In this document: positions 17,110 through 25,851 of the stretch, piece after piece
Position numbering within the stretch: position 1 is the first letter of the stretch
How the letters are laid out: each line of letters begins with the position of its first letter
From: an uncultured Bacilli bacterium
Lineage (GTDB): Bacteria > Bacillota_I > Bacilli_A > ML615J-28 > CAG-698
Length of the DNA stretch: 64,000 bases
Assembly: GCA_934096585.1 (NCBI GenBank)
Contig: CAKOMG010000002.1
Coordinates: 1 to 64,000 of the forward strand
Direction: 5' to 3'
Made by a program: the position numbers and the translations under genes
Notes under the pieces: model-generated
Told to the model about the DNA's origin: nothing
What the model saw: the letters and a program-made list of their open reading frames with translations, nothing else
Database searches by the model: none

Positions 17110-17123
17110 AATTTTATTGTTAT

Positions 17124-17166
17124 AAAAGAGTTAATTCTAATATTTTGAAAAGGGTTAACTCTTTTT
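17124..17166 (+). terminator. Intrinsic terminator of the protease operon
   Basis: AAAAGAGTTAA (17124-17134) pairs perfectly with TTAACTCTTTT (17155-17165), 20-nt loop, T run. Confidence 0.75.
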
Positions 17167-17209
17167 ACATTTTTAAAAATCCTAAGCAAGATGAAATTAT
17201 TCGTTTATC

Positions 17210-17238
17210 TTGTAAATTAACCGAAAAAATGATATAAT
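17210..17238 (+). promoter_or_regulatory. Sigma-A-type promoter
   Basis: TTGTAA at 17210-17215, 17-bp spacer, TATAAT at 17233-17238; the ATG follows at 17260. Confidence 0.75.
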
Positions 17239-17259
17239 TATAGTAGTGGTGGACATTCA

Positions 17260-17766
17260 ATGAAAATATTATTTAAAATGTCGATTGTATTAAGTTTATT
17301 TAGTGCATTATTATTTACAAGTGGTTTTTCTACTAGTAATGATAGTGTCCAATTTATAAAAACTAATTGGGTTGAAAATTCAGAAGGTGTAATAATAATT
17401 AATTCACATAAAGAATTACTAGAATATTACAATGTTAATCTAAAAAAATTTAGTTTAGGACCATGTGAGAAAATAGCAAGTGATAGTACAATTGGTTTTG
17501 CCAATGCTATAGAAAAATATGATGAAGAGTACTTTAAAAATAGTTCAATAATTATTGCAATTTTAGAAGAAAATAGTGGTAGTTATAGACATAAATATGA
17601 TGGTTATAGTGTAAATAAAATAGGTACACTAACTGTAAGTATCAAGACCACTTGTGATAGTGATTATGCAACTTGTGATATGGCTGGTTGGCATGTGATT
17701 ATAGAAACAAATAAACTTGATAATATTAAAGAAACTAAACTTTGTAAAACAGGACTCCATCAATAG
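17260..17766 (+). CDS. Secreted protein, possibly PrcB-like
   Basis: ATG 17260 with GTGGTGG upstream. The 168-aa protein has a signal peptide (MKILFKMSIVLSLFSALLF, cleavage near SGFS). The mature part shows a pattern of short helix, edge strands and a final strand (SHKELLEYY, SSIIIAILEENSGSYRHKY, GTLTVSIKT, GWHVIIETN) that resembles the PrcB C-terminal fold, known from protease-complex accessory proteins. The similarity is by pattern only. Four cysteines could form disulfides. It has its own promoter and a terminator overlapping the stop. Its place just after the protease operon makes a protease-related or inhibitory role conceivable but unproven. Confidence 0.6.
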   Translation: MKILFKMSIVLSLFSALLFTSGFSTSNDSVQFIKTNWVENSEGVIIINSHKELLEYYNVNLKKFSLGPCEKIASDSTIGFANAIEKYDEEYFKNSSIIIAILEENSGSYRHKYDGYSVNKIGTLTVSIKTTCDSDYATCDMAGWHVIIETNKLDNIKETKLCKTGLHQ

Positions 17767-17778
17767 TGGAGTTCTTTA
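17752..17778 (+). terminator. Intrinsic terminator
   Basis: GGACTCCA (17752-17759) pairs with TGGAGTTC (17767-17774), 7-nt loop containing the stop codon, then TTT. Confidence 0.6.
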
Positions 17779-17804
17779 TTACATTATTATGGGGATGAAA
17801 AGCA

Positions 17805-18260
17805 ATGAAGTTAGATGAACTAGCAAAAAGAATAGCTAATCACTTAGCAGTAGAAGACCTTGAAATAAAATTTGAAAAAATTATTGATGATAGTAGATTA
17901 TATCCAAAAGAAGGTCTTATTGTTATTAATGAAAAGTACAAAGACAATTATATTGAGTGTGCTAAATCTTTGGCACATGAATATAGGCATGTATTCCAAA
18001 TATATTATGCTAATTTAATGGATGATGAATTAGCAAAAATATGGAGAGAAGAACTTGGGACAGTAAAAAATTCAAATAACATAAATATTAATAATGCAAC
18101 TGAATTTACTGAATATAGTTTACAAATGATTGAAATTGATGCTGAAGCCTTTGCGATTTATTACTTAAGAACTTTTGAGAATATAAATGTTAGTAGAAAA
18201 GAAGAATGGTTTCAAAAGTTAATAGAAGTATATATAAAGAAATATCAAGATAGATTGTAG
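17805..18260 (+). CDS. ImmA/IrrE-like zinc metallopeptidase domain protein
   Basis: A 151-aa cytoplasmic protein starting at ATG 17805 behind GGGGATG. It has a zinc-binding HEYRH motif (HExxH; His58, Glu59, His62) in a helix, and a downstream EIDAEAFA segment (110-117) that provides the third, acidic ligand, as in the ImmA/IrrE/SprT-like gluzincin group. Such small proteins often cleave a repressor or act in accessory elements; no partner HTH gene is adjacent. A weak GCCTA/TAGGC hairpin (18267-18289) separates it from the restriction-modification operon. The substrate is unknown. Confidence 0.7.
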   Translation: MKLDELAKRIANHLAVEDLEIKFEKIIDDSRLYPKEGLIVINEKYKDNYIECAKSLAHEYRHVFQIYYANLMDDELAKIWREELGTVKNSNNININNATEFTEYSLQMIEIDAEAFAIYYLRTFENINVSRKEEWFQKLIEVYIKKYQDRL

Positions 18261-18327
18261 GATAAAGCCTATAATCCTTTTTATTAGGCAGATTTAATTA
18301 TTTTTGCTGGAAAAAAATAAAGAAATG

Positions 18328-18336
18328 TGGTATAAT
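18328..18336 (+). promoter_or_regulatory. Extended -10 promoter of the R-M operon
   Basis: TG-G-TATAAT with TATAAT at 18331-18336, 26 bp before the mod ATG; the -35 region is poor. Confidence 0.6.
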
Positions 18337-18361
18337 CTTAAAAAGAAAGGATTTATGTATT

Positions 18362-20122
18362 ATGAGTAATTTATATAAAGTATTAGAAAAACAACTTAGT
18401 AAAAATAATAAGTTTATAGATGAATCAGGAAGTGTAATAAAAGAATTGGTTAAAACAGCCGCAATTCAATTAGATAGTGATTTAATAAAGTTATTAATGG
18501 ATAATGAATTGTTAAAAAAGAAATTTTTTAAGACAGTAGAAGATATATTAGTGTTTGATAGAAATGAGTTTTCATGGTTTATTTCAAACAAAGAATTTCT
18601 ACCTGATTCATATACCGCATATAAAAATAAAATTGGTTTATTCTCGGATGCAAATGGCTTTATAAAAAATAATAATGATGTGTACTTAAGTTTCCCTTTC
18701 AGAGATTGCTTTCTAGTAGGAGATCAAAAAAATGATACTGAAAAAAGAAATGAAGTATTATTCAATACTAGTATAAAAAAAGAAGAGATTGATGTATTAA
18801 CATTACCTAAGTGCTTTAAAAATATTTATAAGTTTGATAATGGAGAATATAGAAATGTAACTGAATATAATAATGAGAATTTATTAATAAAAGGAAATAA
18901 TATATTTGCATTATATTCGCTCTTGCCAAGATTTAGAGGTAAAGTAAAACTAATATTTATAGATCCACCTTATAATACAGATTCTGATACATTCCAATAC
19001 AATGATAGTTTTAACCATTCTAATTGGTTGACCTTTATGAAAAATAGATTAGAAGTTGCTAAAGAATTATTAGCAGACGATGGAAGTATTTATATTACTA
19101 TTGATTATAACGAAGTGCATTATTTAAAAGTATTAATGGATGAAATATTTGGCTCTGAAAATTTTCAAAGAGAAATTATATGGCGTATGGGATTTTTATC
19201 AGGATATAAAACAATGGTAAAAAATTTTATAAGAAATCATGATACTATTTTATTCTATTCTAAAAATTCTAAATTATTAGATTTTAAAAAAGTTTATATA
19301 GAAAATAAAGACTTTAAACCATTAGTAAAACCATCAAAAGATCTTATTAAAGAGTTTGCTAAATATGGAGTAAGTGAAGAAAATTGTCTAGAATTAATGA
19401 ACTATATTAATCATACTTCAAGAGGTGAGCATTATGCTTTAGAAGATACGTGGAATTGCAATAAGTGGGATGATCTTGAAAGTATTGCTATTGAAAGTTC
19501 TACATCTAGAGTTGGAGAAACAGTAATGGTTGATGAGAAGAATTTCAAGGGACAAAAACCAGAAAAATTAATAAAGAGAATTATAGAATCTGCTACTTCT
19601 GAAGGTGAAATAGTGTTAGACTTCTTCCTAGGAAGTGGTACTACAGCAGCAACAGCTCATAAGATGAAAAGAAAATATATTGGAATAGAACAGATGGATT
19701 ATTTCGATACGGCTATAGTTCCTAGAATGGAAAACATTGTTAAAGGATGCGACCAGGATGGTATCACCAAAATAGTTAATTGGGAAAAAGGTGGTAGCTT
19801 TATAAAAATGGAATTGCTTGAATCAAATTATTATTATTATGAAAAAATAGTAAAGGCAGATGTTGCTGAACTTACGAATATTTTTATAGAATTGGTAAAT
19901 AATCCTTTTGCAATTAATTATAAATGTGATACATTCTATATGAAATCAAAAGATGGTATCGAAGAATTTGAAAAACTAAGCATAGCTCAAAAGAAAGACT
20001 TATTAATGAATTTAATTGATGTAAATACATTATATGTAAATTATCAAGATAAAGAAGATTTAAAATATAATATAAATGATATAGATAAGTCATTTATGAA
20101 TAGTTTCTATAAAGGTGAATAA
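18362..20122 (+). CDS. mod: Type III restriction-modification system, methyltransferase (Mod)
   Basis: The 586-aa beta-class DNA methyltransferase has catalytic DPPYN at residues 201-205 inside IFIDPPYNTDSD, with the SAM-binding FLGSGTT motif near 420, the order expected for Mod subunits. The ~200 residues between them, containing HDTILFYSK and HTSRGEHYALEDTWN, form the target-recognition part. Mod methylates adenine N6 on one strand of a short asymmetric site and gives specificity to the Mod/Res complex. AAAGGA lies 8-13 bp before ATG 18362. The stop overlaps the Res start region, so the genes are coupled. No simple-sequence repeat that would cause phase variation is present. Confidence 0.93.
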   Translation: MSNLYKVLEKQLSKNNKFIDESGSVIKELVKTAAIQLDSDLIKLLMDNELLKKKFFKTVEDILVFDRNEFSWFISNKEFLPDSYTAYKNKIGLFSDANGFIKNNNDVYLSFPFRDCFLVGDQKNDTEKRNEVLFNTSIKKEEIDVLTLPKCFKNIYKFDNGEYRNVTEYNNENLLIKGNNIFALYSLLPRFRGKVKLIFIDPPYNTDSDTFQYNDSFNHSNWLTFMKNRLEVAKELLADDGSIYITIDYNEVHYLKVLMDEIFGSENFQREIIWRMGFLSGYKTMVKNFIRNHDTILFYSKNSKLLDFKKVYIENKDFKPLVKPSKDLIKEFAKYGVSEENCLELMNYINHTSRGEHYALEDTWNCNKWDDLESIAIESSTSRVGETVMVDEKNFKGQKPEKLIKRIIESATSEGEIVLDFFLGSGTTAATAHKMKRKYIGIEQMDYFDTAIVPRMENIVKGCDQDGITKIVNWEKGGSFIKMELLESNYYYYEKIVKADVAELTNIFIELVNNPFAINYKCDTFYMKSKDGIEEFEKLSIAQKKDLLMNLIDVNTLYVNYQDKEDLKYNINDIDKSFMNSFYKGE

Positions 20123-20123
20123 T

Positions 20124-22739
20124 ATGTATTTATTTGAACAATTATCTAGTATAGTTAGATCAGGCTTTGTAAAAGAAGATATACCTGATTATATATTTGA
20201 TAACCTTTCAACAAATATAAAATTGAGAGATTATCAAAAAGAAGCATTTATTTATACTATGGTTTATTTAGAATCAGATTTATCTAAAAACAAGCAAACC
20301 CATTTATTATACCATATGGCTACTGGAAGTGGGAAAACTGTTATAATGGCTATGGATATTTTATACTATTATAAAAAAGGGTATCGTAATTTTATGTTCT
20401 TTACCAATAGAACAAATATAGTTTCTAAAACAAAAATTAATTTCACAAGAAAAGAGTCATTAAAATATTTATTTGCCGAAAATATTGTGATTGATGGTAA
20501 ACTTATCAATATTAATATAGTAGAAACATTTCAAGATAGCCAACCGGATTCTATAAATATATGCTTTAATACTGTCCAAGGTATACAAAGTTCATTTAAT
20601 ATACTTCATGAAGGAAGATTGGATATATCAGATTTTGAAGATAATGATGTGATTTTAATTGCTGATGAAGCTCATCATTTAAATTCTACAACAGCTAGTG
20701 ATAAAAAAGAAAATGCTGATAATAAAACATGGGAAGAGACTGTTTATAAAATGCTTTATGCTAATAAAAATAATGTCTTATTGGAATATACAGCTACTTG
20801 TGATTTAAGGGATGAAAATGTTGAAAAGAAGTATTTAGATAAAATAATTTATAATTTTAGATTAAAAGAGTTTAGAGAAGCTGGATACACAAAAGAATTT
20901 TCAAATTATACAAGTAATAGTGATTTTTGGATAAGAAGCTTGCAAGCACTAATAATGAGTGAATTTAGAAAACTAATGTTTCAAAAAAACAATATTAATA
21001 TAAACCCTGTAGTTTTAATAAAGTCAAAAGTAATAAAAGACTCTAACGAATTTTATAATGATTTTTTCAAAAAACTTAATAAGCTTGATGAAAACACTAT
21101 TATAAATCTTGCTAATGCATCAGATAGTAATATTTATTTAAGTAATGCTTTTAGATATTTTAAATCAATAAACCTATCGTATAGTATGTTAATAGATTTA
21201 TTAAAAATGGATTTTGCAGAAGAATACAGCGTGAATATGAATTCATTAAATGAGCAAAATGAAAATATTGTTAATAGCCTTGATGAGAAAAATAATAAAT
21301 ATCGATTAATATTTATTGTTGATAAGCTAACAGAGGGTTGGGATGTCTTATCATTATTTGACATAGTCCGACTTTATGATACAAGACAGGGTGGTGCAAA
21401 AGGTTCTGTTTCAAAATATACTATTAGTGAGGCACAATTGATTGGTAGAGGAGCTAGATACTGCCCATTCAAATTTGTAGAAGATCAAATTCCTGATAGA
21501 AGAAAATATGAAAATTTATCTGGTACACCAGAAGCAATTTGTGAAACATTGTTATATCATTGTATGAGAGATTCAAAATATATTGATGAATTAAAACGAG
21601 CTTTGATTGAAACAGGTTTAACTTCGAATGATGAAAAAATAGAAGTTCAGTATGTTTTAAAAGATAGTTTTGTGAAATCTGATACATACAATTATGGAAA
21701 AATTTATGTTAATACTCGTATTAAAAAATCACGTGAAAATGTACAAAGTTTACCTTCAACAATTAGAAACTTGATAATTAATTATGATTGCAAGTCATTT
21801 ATATCACAAACTGAATTGTTATTTACAAATGAAAAGAAAAGTAACAAAAAACGAATCGAACTTGATCCAATTGCTTTAAATGAAATTGATTTAAGTATCT
21901 TATATAAAGCATATAGAACATTTAGTAATGTAATATCATTTGATAAACTTAAGGAAAAATTTCCAAATTTAACAACTATAGAAGAATTTTTAACATCTGA
22001 AATGTATATAGGAAATATAAAAATTATATTCCAAACTTATGAAAATGAGTCTGCAAGCAGAGAAGATATGTATAACGCTTGTTTGAAAGCATTTGAAAAC
22101 ATTTCTTCTTTTGTTTCTAAAATTGAGATTTTGTATGAAGGAACTAAAGAGTTTGAGGGATATCCAATACGAGAAAAGATTACTAGCTTAATTCGAAAAT
22201 ATAGTAAAGATAAATTAGAGAGTCATAATGGTATAGGTATTCCACAAAACGATCCTTTTGTAGATGTGAAATATAGATATGATGTAACTGATAAGAATTG
22301 GTATGTTTTTAATAATAATTATGGAACAACTGAAGAAAAAGCTTTTATTAAATATTTTTCAACCAAAGTTCATAGACTATTAAAAAAGTATGATGAAATA
22401 TATGTTTTAAGAAATGAACAACAAGTTAAGGTATATTCCTTCGAAAATGGAGATGCTTTTGAACCAGATTTTATTTTATTGTTTAAGAAAAAATTAGAGG
22501 ATAAGAATTTATATTTCCATATATTTGTAGAGCCAAAAGGGAATCATTTGTTAGAAAAAGATTCATGGAAAGGAAAAGCATTGCTTGAGTTTTCTAAAAA
22601 TGCAATACCTATCACAAAATTTGTAGATGATGATAAATACGTAATTTGGGGTACTCCTTTATTTAATGAAGAAAATACAATTGATGATTTTAATGATTAT
22701 TTCGAGGAAAAAATTATGAGTAGTGATATCAATGCCTAA
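20124..22739 (+). CDS. res: Type III restriction-modification system, restriction subunit (Res)
   Basis: The start is ATG 20124, seven bases after AAAGGTG and one base after the mod stop; a GTG at 20115 sits in the RBS. The 871-aa protein is a superfamily 2 helicase-nuclease: Walker A MATGSGKT at 65-72, DEAHH from 181, a motif VI-like QLIGRGARY near residues 438-446, and a C-terminal PD-(D/E)xK nuclease with FEPDFIL (Asp782) and VEPKG (Glu803, Lys805). Res uses ATP to move or switch on DNA and cuts ~25 bp from a site when two unmodified head-to-head sites meet. All key residues are intact. Confidence 0.93.
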   Translation: MYLFEQLSSIVRSGFVKEDIPDYIFDNLSTNIKLRDYQKEAFIYTMVYLESDLSKNKQTHLLYHMATGSGKTVIMAMDILYYYKKGYRNFMFFTNRTNIVSKTKINFTRKESLKYLFAENIVIDGKLININIVETFQDSQPDSINICFNTVQGIQSSFNILHEGRLDISDFEDNDVILIADEAHHLNSTTASDKKENADNKTWEETVYKMLYANKNNVLLEYTATCDLRDENVEKKYLDKIIYNFRLKEFREAGYTKEFSNYTSNSDFWIRSLQALIMSEFRKLMFQKNNININPVVLIKSKVIKDSNEFYNDFFKKLNKLDENTIINLANASDSNIYLSNAFRYFKSINLSYSMLIDLLKMDFAEEYSVNMNSLNEQNENIVNSLDEKNNKYRLIFIVDKLTEGWDVLSLFDIVRLYDTRQGGAKGSVSKYTISEAQLIGRGARYCPFKFVEDQIPDRRKYENLSGTPEAICETLLYHCMRDSKYIDELKRALIETGLTSNDEKIEVQYVLKDSFVKSDTYNYGKIYVNTRIKKSRENVQSLPSTIRNLIINYDCKSFISQTELLFTNEKKSNKKRIELDPIALNEIDLSILYKAYRTFSNVISFDKLKEKFPNLTTIEEFLTSEMYIGNIKIIFQTYENESASREDMYNACLKAFENISSFVSKIEILYEGTKEFEGYPIREKITSLIRKYSKDKLESHNGIGIPQNDPFVDVKYRYDVTDKNWYVFNNNYGTTEEKAFIKYFSTKVHRLLKKYDEIYVLRNEQQVKVYSFENGDAFEPDFILLFKKKLEDKNLYFHIFVEPKGNHLLEKDSWKGKALLEFSKNAIPITKFVDDDKYVIWGTPLFNEENTIDDFNDYFEEKIMSSDINA

Positions 22740-23499
22740 AATTTATAAAGATGAATTCATAAAATTATATGATTATAAAACCAAAATAGGATATGATTTT
22801 TTTAAAGAAGAAGAAGTGATTATAAAAGGAGATAAATATAAATTTTTGGTTTGTAATATTGATCTAGATATAGCAAACTGTGCTTTAAAATTAGCTAAAG
22901 AAAAATCAAAATTTACTATGACACAAAACCAGGCAAGCATGCCAAGAGATCAAATTACAAAAGTTCAAAAATGTATGCAAGGCGTTTTAGCTGAAATGTT
23001 TGTTCATTTCCTATTAATTGAGAGATATGGGTTGATAATATTAAGATATGATTTAGAACGAGAAACATTTTTGTATAAAACTGATGAATATGACTTAAAA
23101 ATAATTATTAATGAAACCTCTTATGAAGTTGAATCACGCTCATCAAATATTCATTACGAATCTATAATTAATTTCTTTAATTGTGATATTATAATTGGTC
23201 CTTATGGCAATAATATAAAAATGGCTGATGAATTAGCTGATTTTCATTTTAGACCAATATATACGCCTAATTTTGTACCATTTAAAGAAAAAGATGGGAA
23301 ATATTTATATAATGAAGATTTGTTTAATGGAAAAATAAAACTAATAATAACAGGTGTTGCCACTAAAGAAGATTTTCTAAACCATGGTTATTTAACAACT
23401 CTGGGTCAAAAAGGTACAACATATAATGTCGTAAAAGCAAACATTGCTGGTGACATTCAATTGATGGACAAAAAATTTGGTCAAATAATTAAAATTTAA
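22732..23499 (+). CDS. Third gene of the type III R-M operon, PD-(D/E)xK-like protein
   Basis: The start is given as ATG 22732, overlapping the end of res by 8 bp; a GTG at 22723 is an alternative. It encodes 255 aa with no signal or membrane segment. Spaced acidic residues Glu88 (GVLAEMF), Asp121 (EYDLKI) and Glu134-x-Arg136 (YEVESRS) fit a restriction-endonuclease-like core in which Lys is replaced by Arg. The C-terminal third carries a TGVATKEDF segment. The overlap with res and the terminator right after show that it belongs to the operon. I do not recognise a named family; it could be an extra nuclease, a specificity aid or an anti-phage add-on. Confidence 0.65.
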   Translation: MPKIYKDEFIKLYDYKTKIGYDFFKEEEVIIKGDKYKFLVCNIDLDIANCALKLAKEKSKFTMTQNQASMPRDQITKVQKCMQGVLAEMFVHFLLIERYGLIILRYDLERETFLYKTDEYDLKIIINETSYEVESRSSNIHYESIINFFNCDIIIGPYGNNIKMADELADFHFRPIYTPNFVPFKEKDGKYLYNEDLFNGKIKLIITGVATKEDFLNHGYLTTLGQKGTTYNVVKANIAGDIQLMDKKFGQIIKI

Positions 23500-23506
23500 A
23501 AAACGA

Positions 23507-23539
23507 GCCACACTTCAGTTTGAAAAAGTGTGGTTTTTT
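23507..23539 (+). terminator. Intrinsic terminator of R-M operon
   Basis: GCCACACTT (23507-23515) pairs with AAGTGTGGT (23526-23534), G-U at the base, then T6. Confidence 0.85.
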
Positions 23540-23585
23540 ATGCAAAAATGATGAAAACGAAAAAAGTTTTTCATTTGTAAAGGTC

Positions 23586-23614
23586 TCGACATAATACCTC
23601 AAATAATGTATAAT
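23586..23614 (+). promoter_or_regulatory. Promoter of the ImmA-HTH gene
   Basis: TCGACA at 23586-23591, 17-bp spacer, TATAAT at 23609-23614. Confidence 0.65.
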
Positions 23615-23638
23615 AGTAATACTAATAGAAACGAAAAA

Positions 23639-25564
23639 ATGAATAAAAGGAAGGTGATTCTTATCGGATACAGCTATGATAGTTTCGAAGAGTATATTCA
23701 ATTAAATTACATGGAAGAGATGAAGAATGCATTAACTGAATATATAAAGGAGAAAGAATTAAATACATGTAATAATCATGTTGCATATTTGTTTAACTTG
23801 TATTGGATTCAAAACATTCAAGTGCTAAGTATAAAATTTACGAAATCTCAAGTAGATAAAGTAGAATTCAATGTCAGATTAAAGGCAGAGTATGAACTTG
23901 TAGATAGTAATGAAGAAACAGGAGAAATTGAAACAGTTGTTTCCAAAAAAGAATATTTTCTTTTTAAGATGAATGGTTCTTTTAAAAAAGGATTTAAAGG
24001 AAAGAAAAAAGAAGAAATAGAAAGACTAGATCAAGAACCGGATGAAATACTGTCAAGTGGATTAGTACCAATTATTCATACCGAAGAAATGGATAAATAT
24101 GCAACAAAGTTTTTGAAAGAATTTTGTCCTGAAGCCCTTATAACACCAATGAAACTAAATATTCCAGAGATGTTAAAAAAGATGCAAGTAGAGTATTATT
24201 ATGCTCCATTAGGAGAAGGTATATTTGGGAAGACATATTTTGCAAATGACAAAGTTAGAGTGTTTACTGAAAAATTACATTCTACTGAAGAGGTAGATGT
24301 AAAACCAGGAACTATTTTAGTTGATGTTGCAAAACATATTGATAGAAATGAAGGTTCTTTTAGAAATACATTAATACATGAATGCGTACATTGGTTTTTT
24401 CACCGAAATTATTTTGAATTAAGACAATGTTTAAATGCAGAAGATACATATATTGCCTGTTATAAAAGTGTTAACCAATATCAGATTAAAGATATTGAAT
24501 GGATGGAATGGCAAGCAAGAACAATGGCCCCTAGAATATTAATGCCAAAGAAAATGTCAATTCAAAAAATTACTGAATTAAAGAAAGAAGTAGAAAATGA
24601 AGATTTCTTTGGTAACATGACTAAAACTGAATTATGGGAAGAAGTATTAAAGAGATTTGCTAAGTTCTTCGGAGCATCAATTTTTTCTGCAAAAATAAGG
24701 ATAAAAGAATTAGGTTTTCAAGAAATTGAAGGTATTAAAAATTACATTGATGATGAATATATTCCTTCTTTCTTTTTCAAAAAAGGAGTATTAAAAAAGA
24801 ATCAAACTTTTCTTATTAACAATTCAGGACTAGCAAAATTATTAACAACTAACCTATTTATACAAGACGCATTACAATCAGAAAAGTTACTATACATTAA
24901 TAAAATGTTAGTCGCTAATAATCCGAAATATGTTAATTTGGATACATATGAATTAACTGACTATGCTAAAGAACATGCTCATGAATGTGCAGTGATATTT
25001 ACAACAAAACGTTTAGGTATTAATGAAAATGGATTAGTAGACAAACAATCCTTTTTATTCAGTTCACCAGCTAATCGAAAAGAAATTAGTGAAGTAGACT
25101 CTGAACAATTACTTAATGTAATTAAAAATGCTAATGTTCATGCATCACATTTTGAAAGCCATAAAAATAATTTACCAATGGAATTAGGTGCAACTTTAGA
25201 ATACCATTATAAAAAAGCAAAGGAAAATAAAATTTTACATTCGTATGAAGAGTATTCTTTTGAATGCGACCTAGATATTAAGACAATACGTGCATTTGAA
25301 AAAGGAGAAAGAACACCTAATAGAACACAAATTTTAAAAATGGCTTTTGGTTTAAGATTATCATCACCATATATAATTGATTTGCTTCAAAAAGGAGACT
25401 GTGCAATGACAAAGAATTCAATGGAAAATACATTGTTAACATCAGTAATGTTAGGATGCCAACGTAAAGGATTACCTAAGGTATACAAGCAATTATATAA
25501 AGTTGGTATGAGTGATATTCTAGGTATATCAGAAAACTATTTAATAAACCATAACCTAATTTAA
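23639..25564 (+). CDS. ImmA/IrrE-family metallo-endopeptidase with C-terminal HTH domain
   Basis: The start is uncertain. ATG 23639 (MNKRKVILIG) is used because the ATG at 23606 overlaps the -10 box; a strong AGGAAGG lies just inside the gene without an ATG after it. The ~641-aa protein has a zinc site HECVH at 247-251 (LIHECVHWFFHRNYFE) in an ImmA-like domain (~200-370), a long middle region, and a C-terminal XRE-like HTH near 545-580 (YSFECDLDIKTIRAFEKGE). ImmA proteases relieve repression by cleaving phage or ICE repressors. Here the DNA-binding module is fused, so the protein may itself bind operators such as those at 25583 and 25701. It sits at the presumed left side of the prophage, but whether it is host or phage is unclear. 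Confidence 0.75.
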   Translation: MNKRKVILIGYSYDSFEEYIQLNYMEEMKNALTEYIKEKELNTCNNHVAYLFNLYWIQNIQVLSIKFTKSQVDKVEFNVRLKAEYELVDSNEETGEIETVVSKKEYFLFKMNGSFKKGFKGKKKEEIERLDQEPDEILSSGLVPIIHTEEMDKYATKFLKEFCPEALITPMKLNIPEMLKKMQVEYYYAPLGEGIFGKTYFANDKVRVFTEKLHSTEEVDVKPGTILVDVAKHIDRNEGSFRNTLIHECVHWFFHRNYFELRQCLNAEDTYIACYKSVNQYQIKDIEWMEWQARTMAPRILMPKKMSIQKITELKKEVENEDFFGNMTKTELWEEVLKRFAKFFGASIFSAKIRIKELGFQEIEGIKNYIDDEYIPSFFFKKGVLKKNQTFLINNSGLAKLLTTNLFIQDALQSEKLLYINKMLVANNPKYVNLDTYELTDYAKEHAHECAVIFTTKRLGINENGLVDKQSFLFSSPANRKEISEVDSEQLLNVIKNANVHASHFESHKNNLPMELGATLEYHYKKAKENKILHSYEEYSFECDLDIKTIRAFEKGERTPNRTQILKMAFGLRLSSPYIIDLLQKGDCAMTKNSMENTLLTSVMLGCQRKGLPKVYKQLYKVGMSDILGISENYLINHNLI

Positions 25565-25582
25565 AATTTTTTTTAAAAATCA

Positions 25583-25596
25583 GGGAATTGATTCCC
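25583..25596. promoter_or_regulatory. Inverted repeat, candidate operator 1
   Basis: GGGAATTGATTCCC. A near copy lies at 25701-25714. Both are in the gap between the ImmA-HTH gene and the prophage early genes. Confidence 0.5.
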
Positions 25597-25627
25597 GAAA
25601 AATACTCGTTAATATTTTAAATAATTA

Positions 25628-25655
25628 GCAAGGATAGAGATATTCTTGCTTTTTT
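25628..25655 (+). terminator. Intrinsic terminator
   Basis: GCAAGGATA (25628-25636) pairs with TATTCTTGC (25641-25649), loop GAGA, then T6. Confidence 0.8.
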
Positions 25656-25695
25656 ATGCATTGTTTATAAAAAATATATTAAAAAATTACATTTT

Positions 25696-25727
25696 GAACC
25701 GGGAATTTGTTCCCTGGTTCATTTTTT
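25696..25727 (+). terminator. Hairpin containing candidate operator 2
   Basis: GAACC-GGGAA, loop TTTG, TTCCC-T-GGTTC with one bulged T, then T6. Its core GGGAATTTGTTCCC (25701-25714) matches the inverted repeat at 25583, so it may act as DNA operator, RNA terminator or both. It ends just before a promoter. Confidence 0.6.
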
Positions 25728-25737
25728 ATTTATGTTT

Positions 25738-25774
25738 TATAATGTCACTGTAATTAATTACAACATTTAGTTGT
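25738..25774 (+). promoter_or_regulatory. Early promoter with palindromes
   Basis: TATAAT at 25738-25743, followed by the perfect palindrome GTAATTAATTAC (25750-25761) and ACAAC/GTTGT (25760-25774) around the likely +1. The -35 region is poor (TGGTTC) and abuts candidate operator 2. The layout fits a repressed or activated phage early promoter. Confidence 0.5.
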
Positions 25775-25851
25775 TCGATTGGTGGTGTAGCTAACCAAAG
25801 GTCGGACAAAGAAAGGACAAATCATAATGAAGAAATTAAGAGGTGAAGAAG

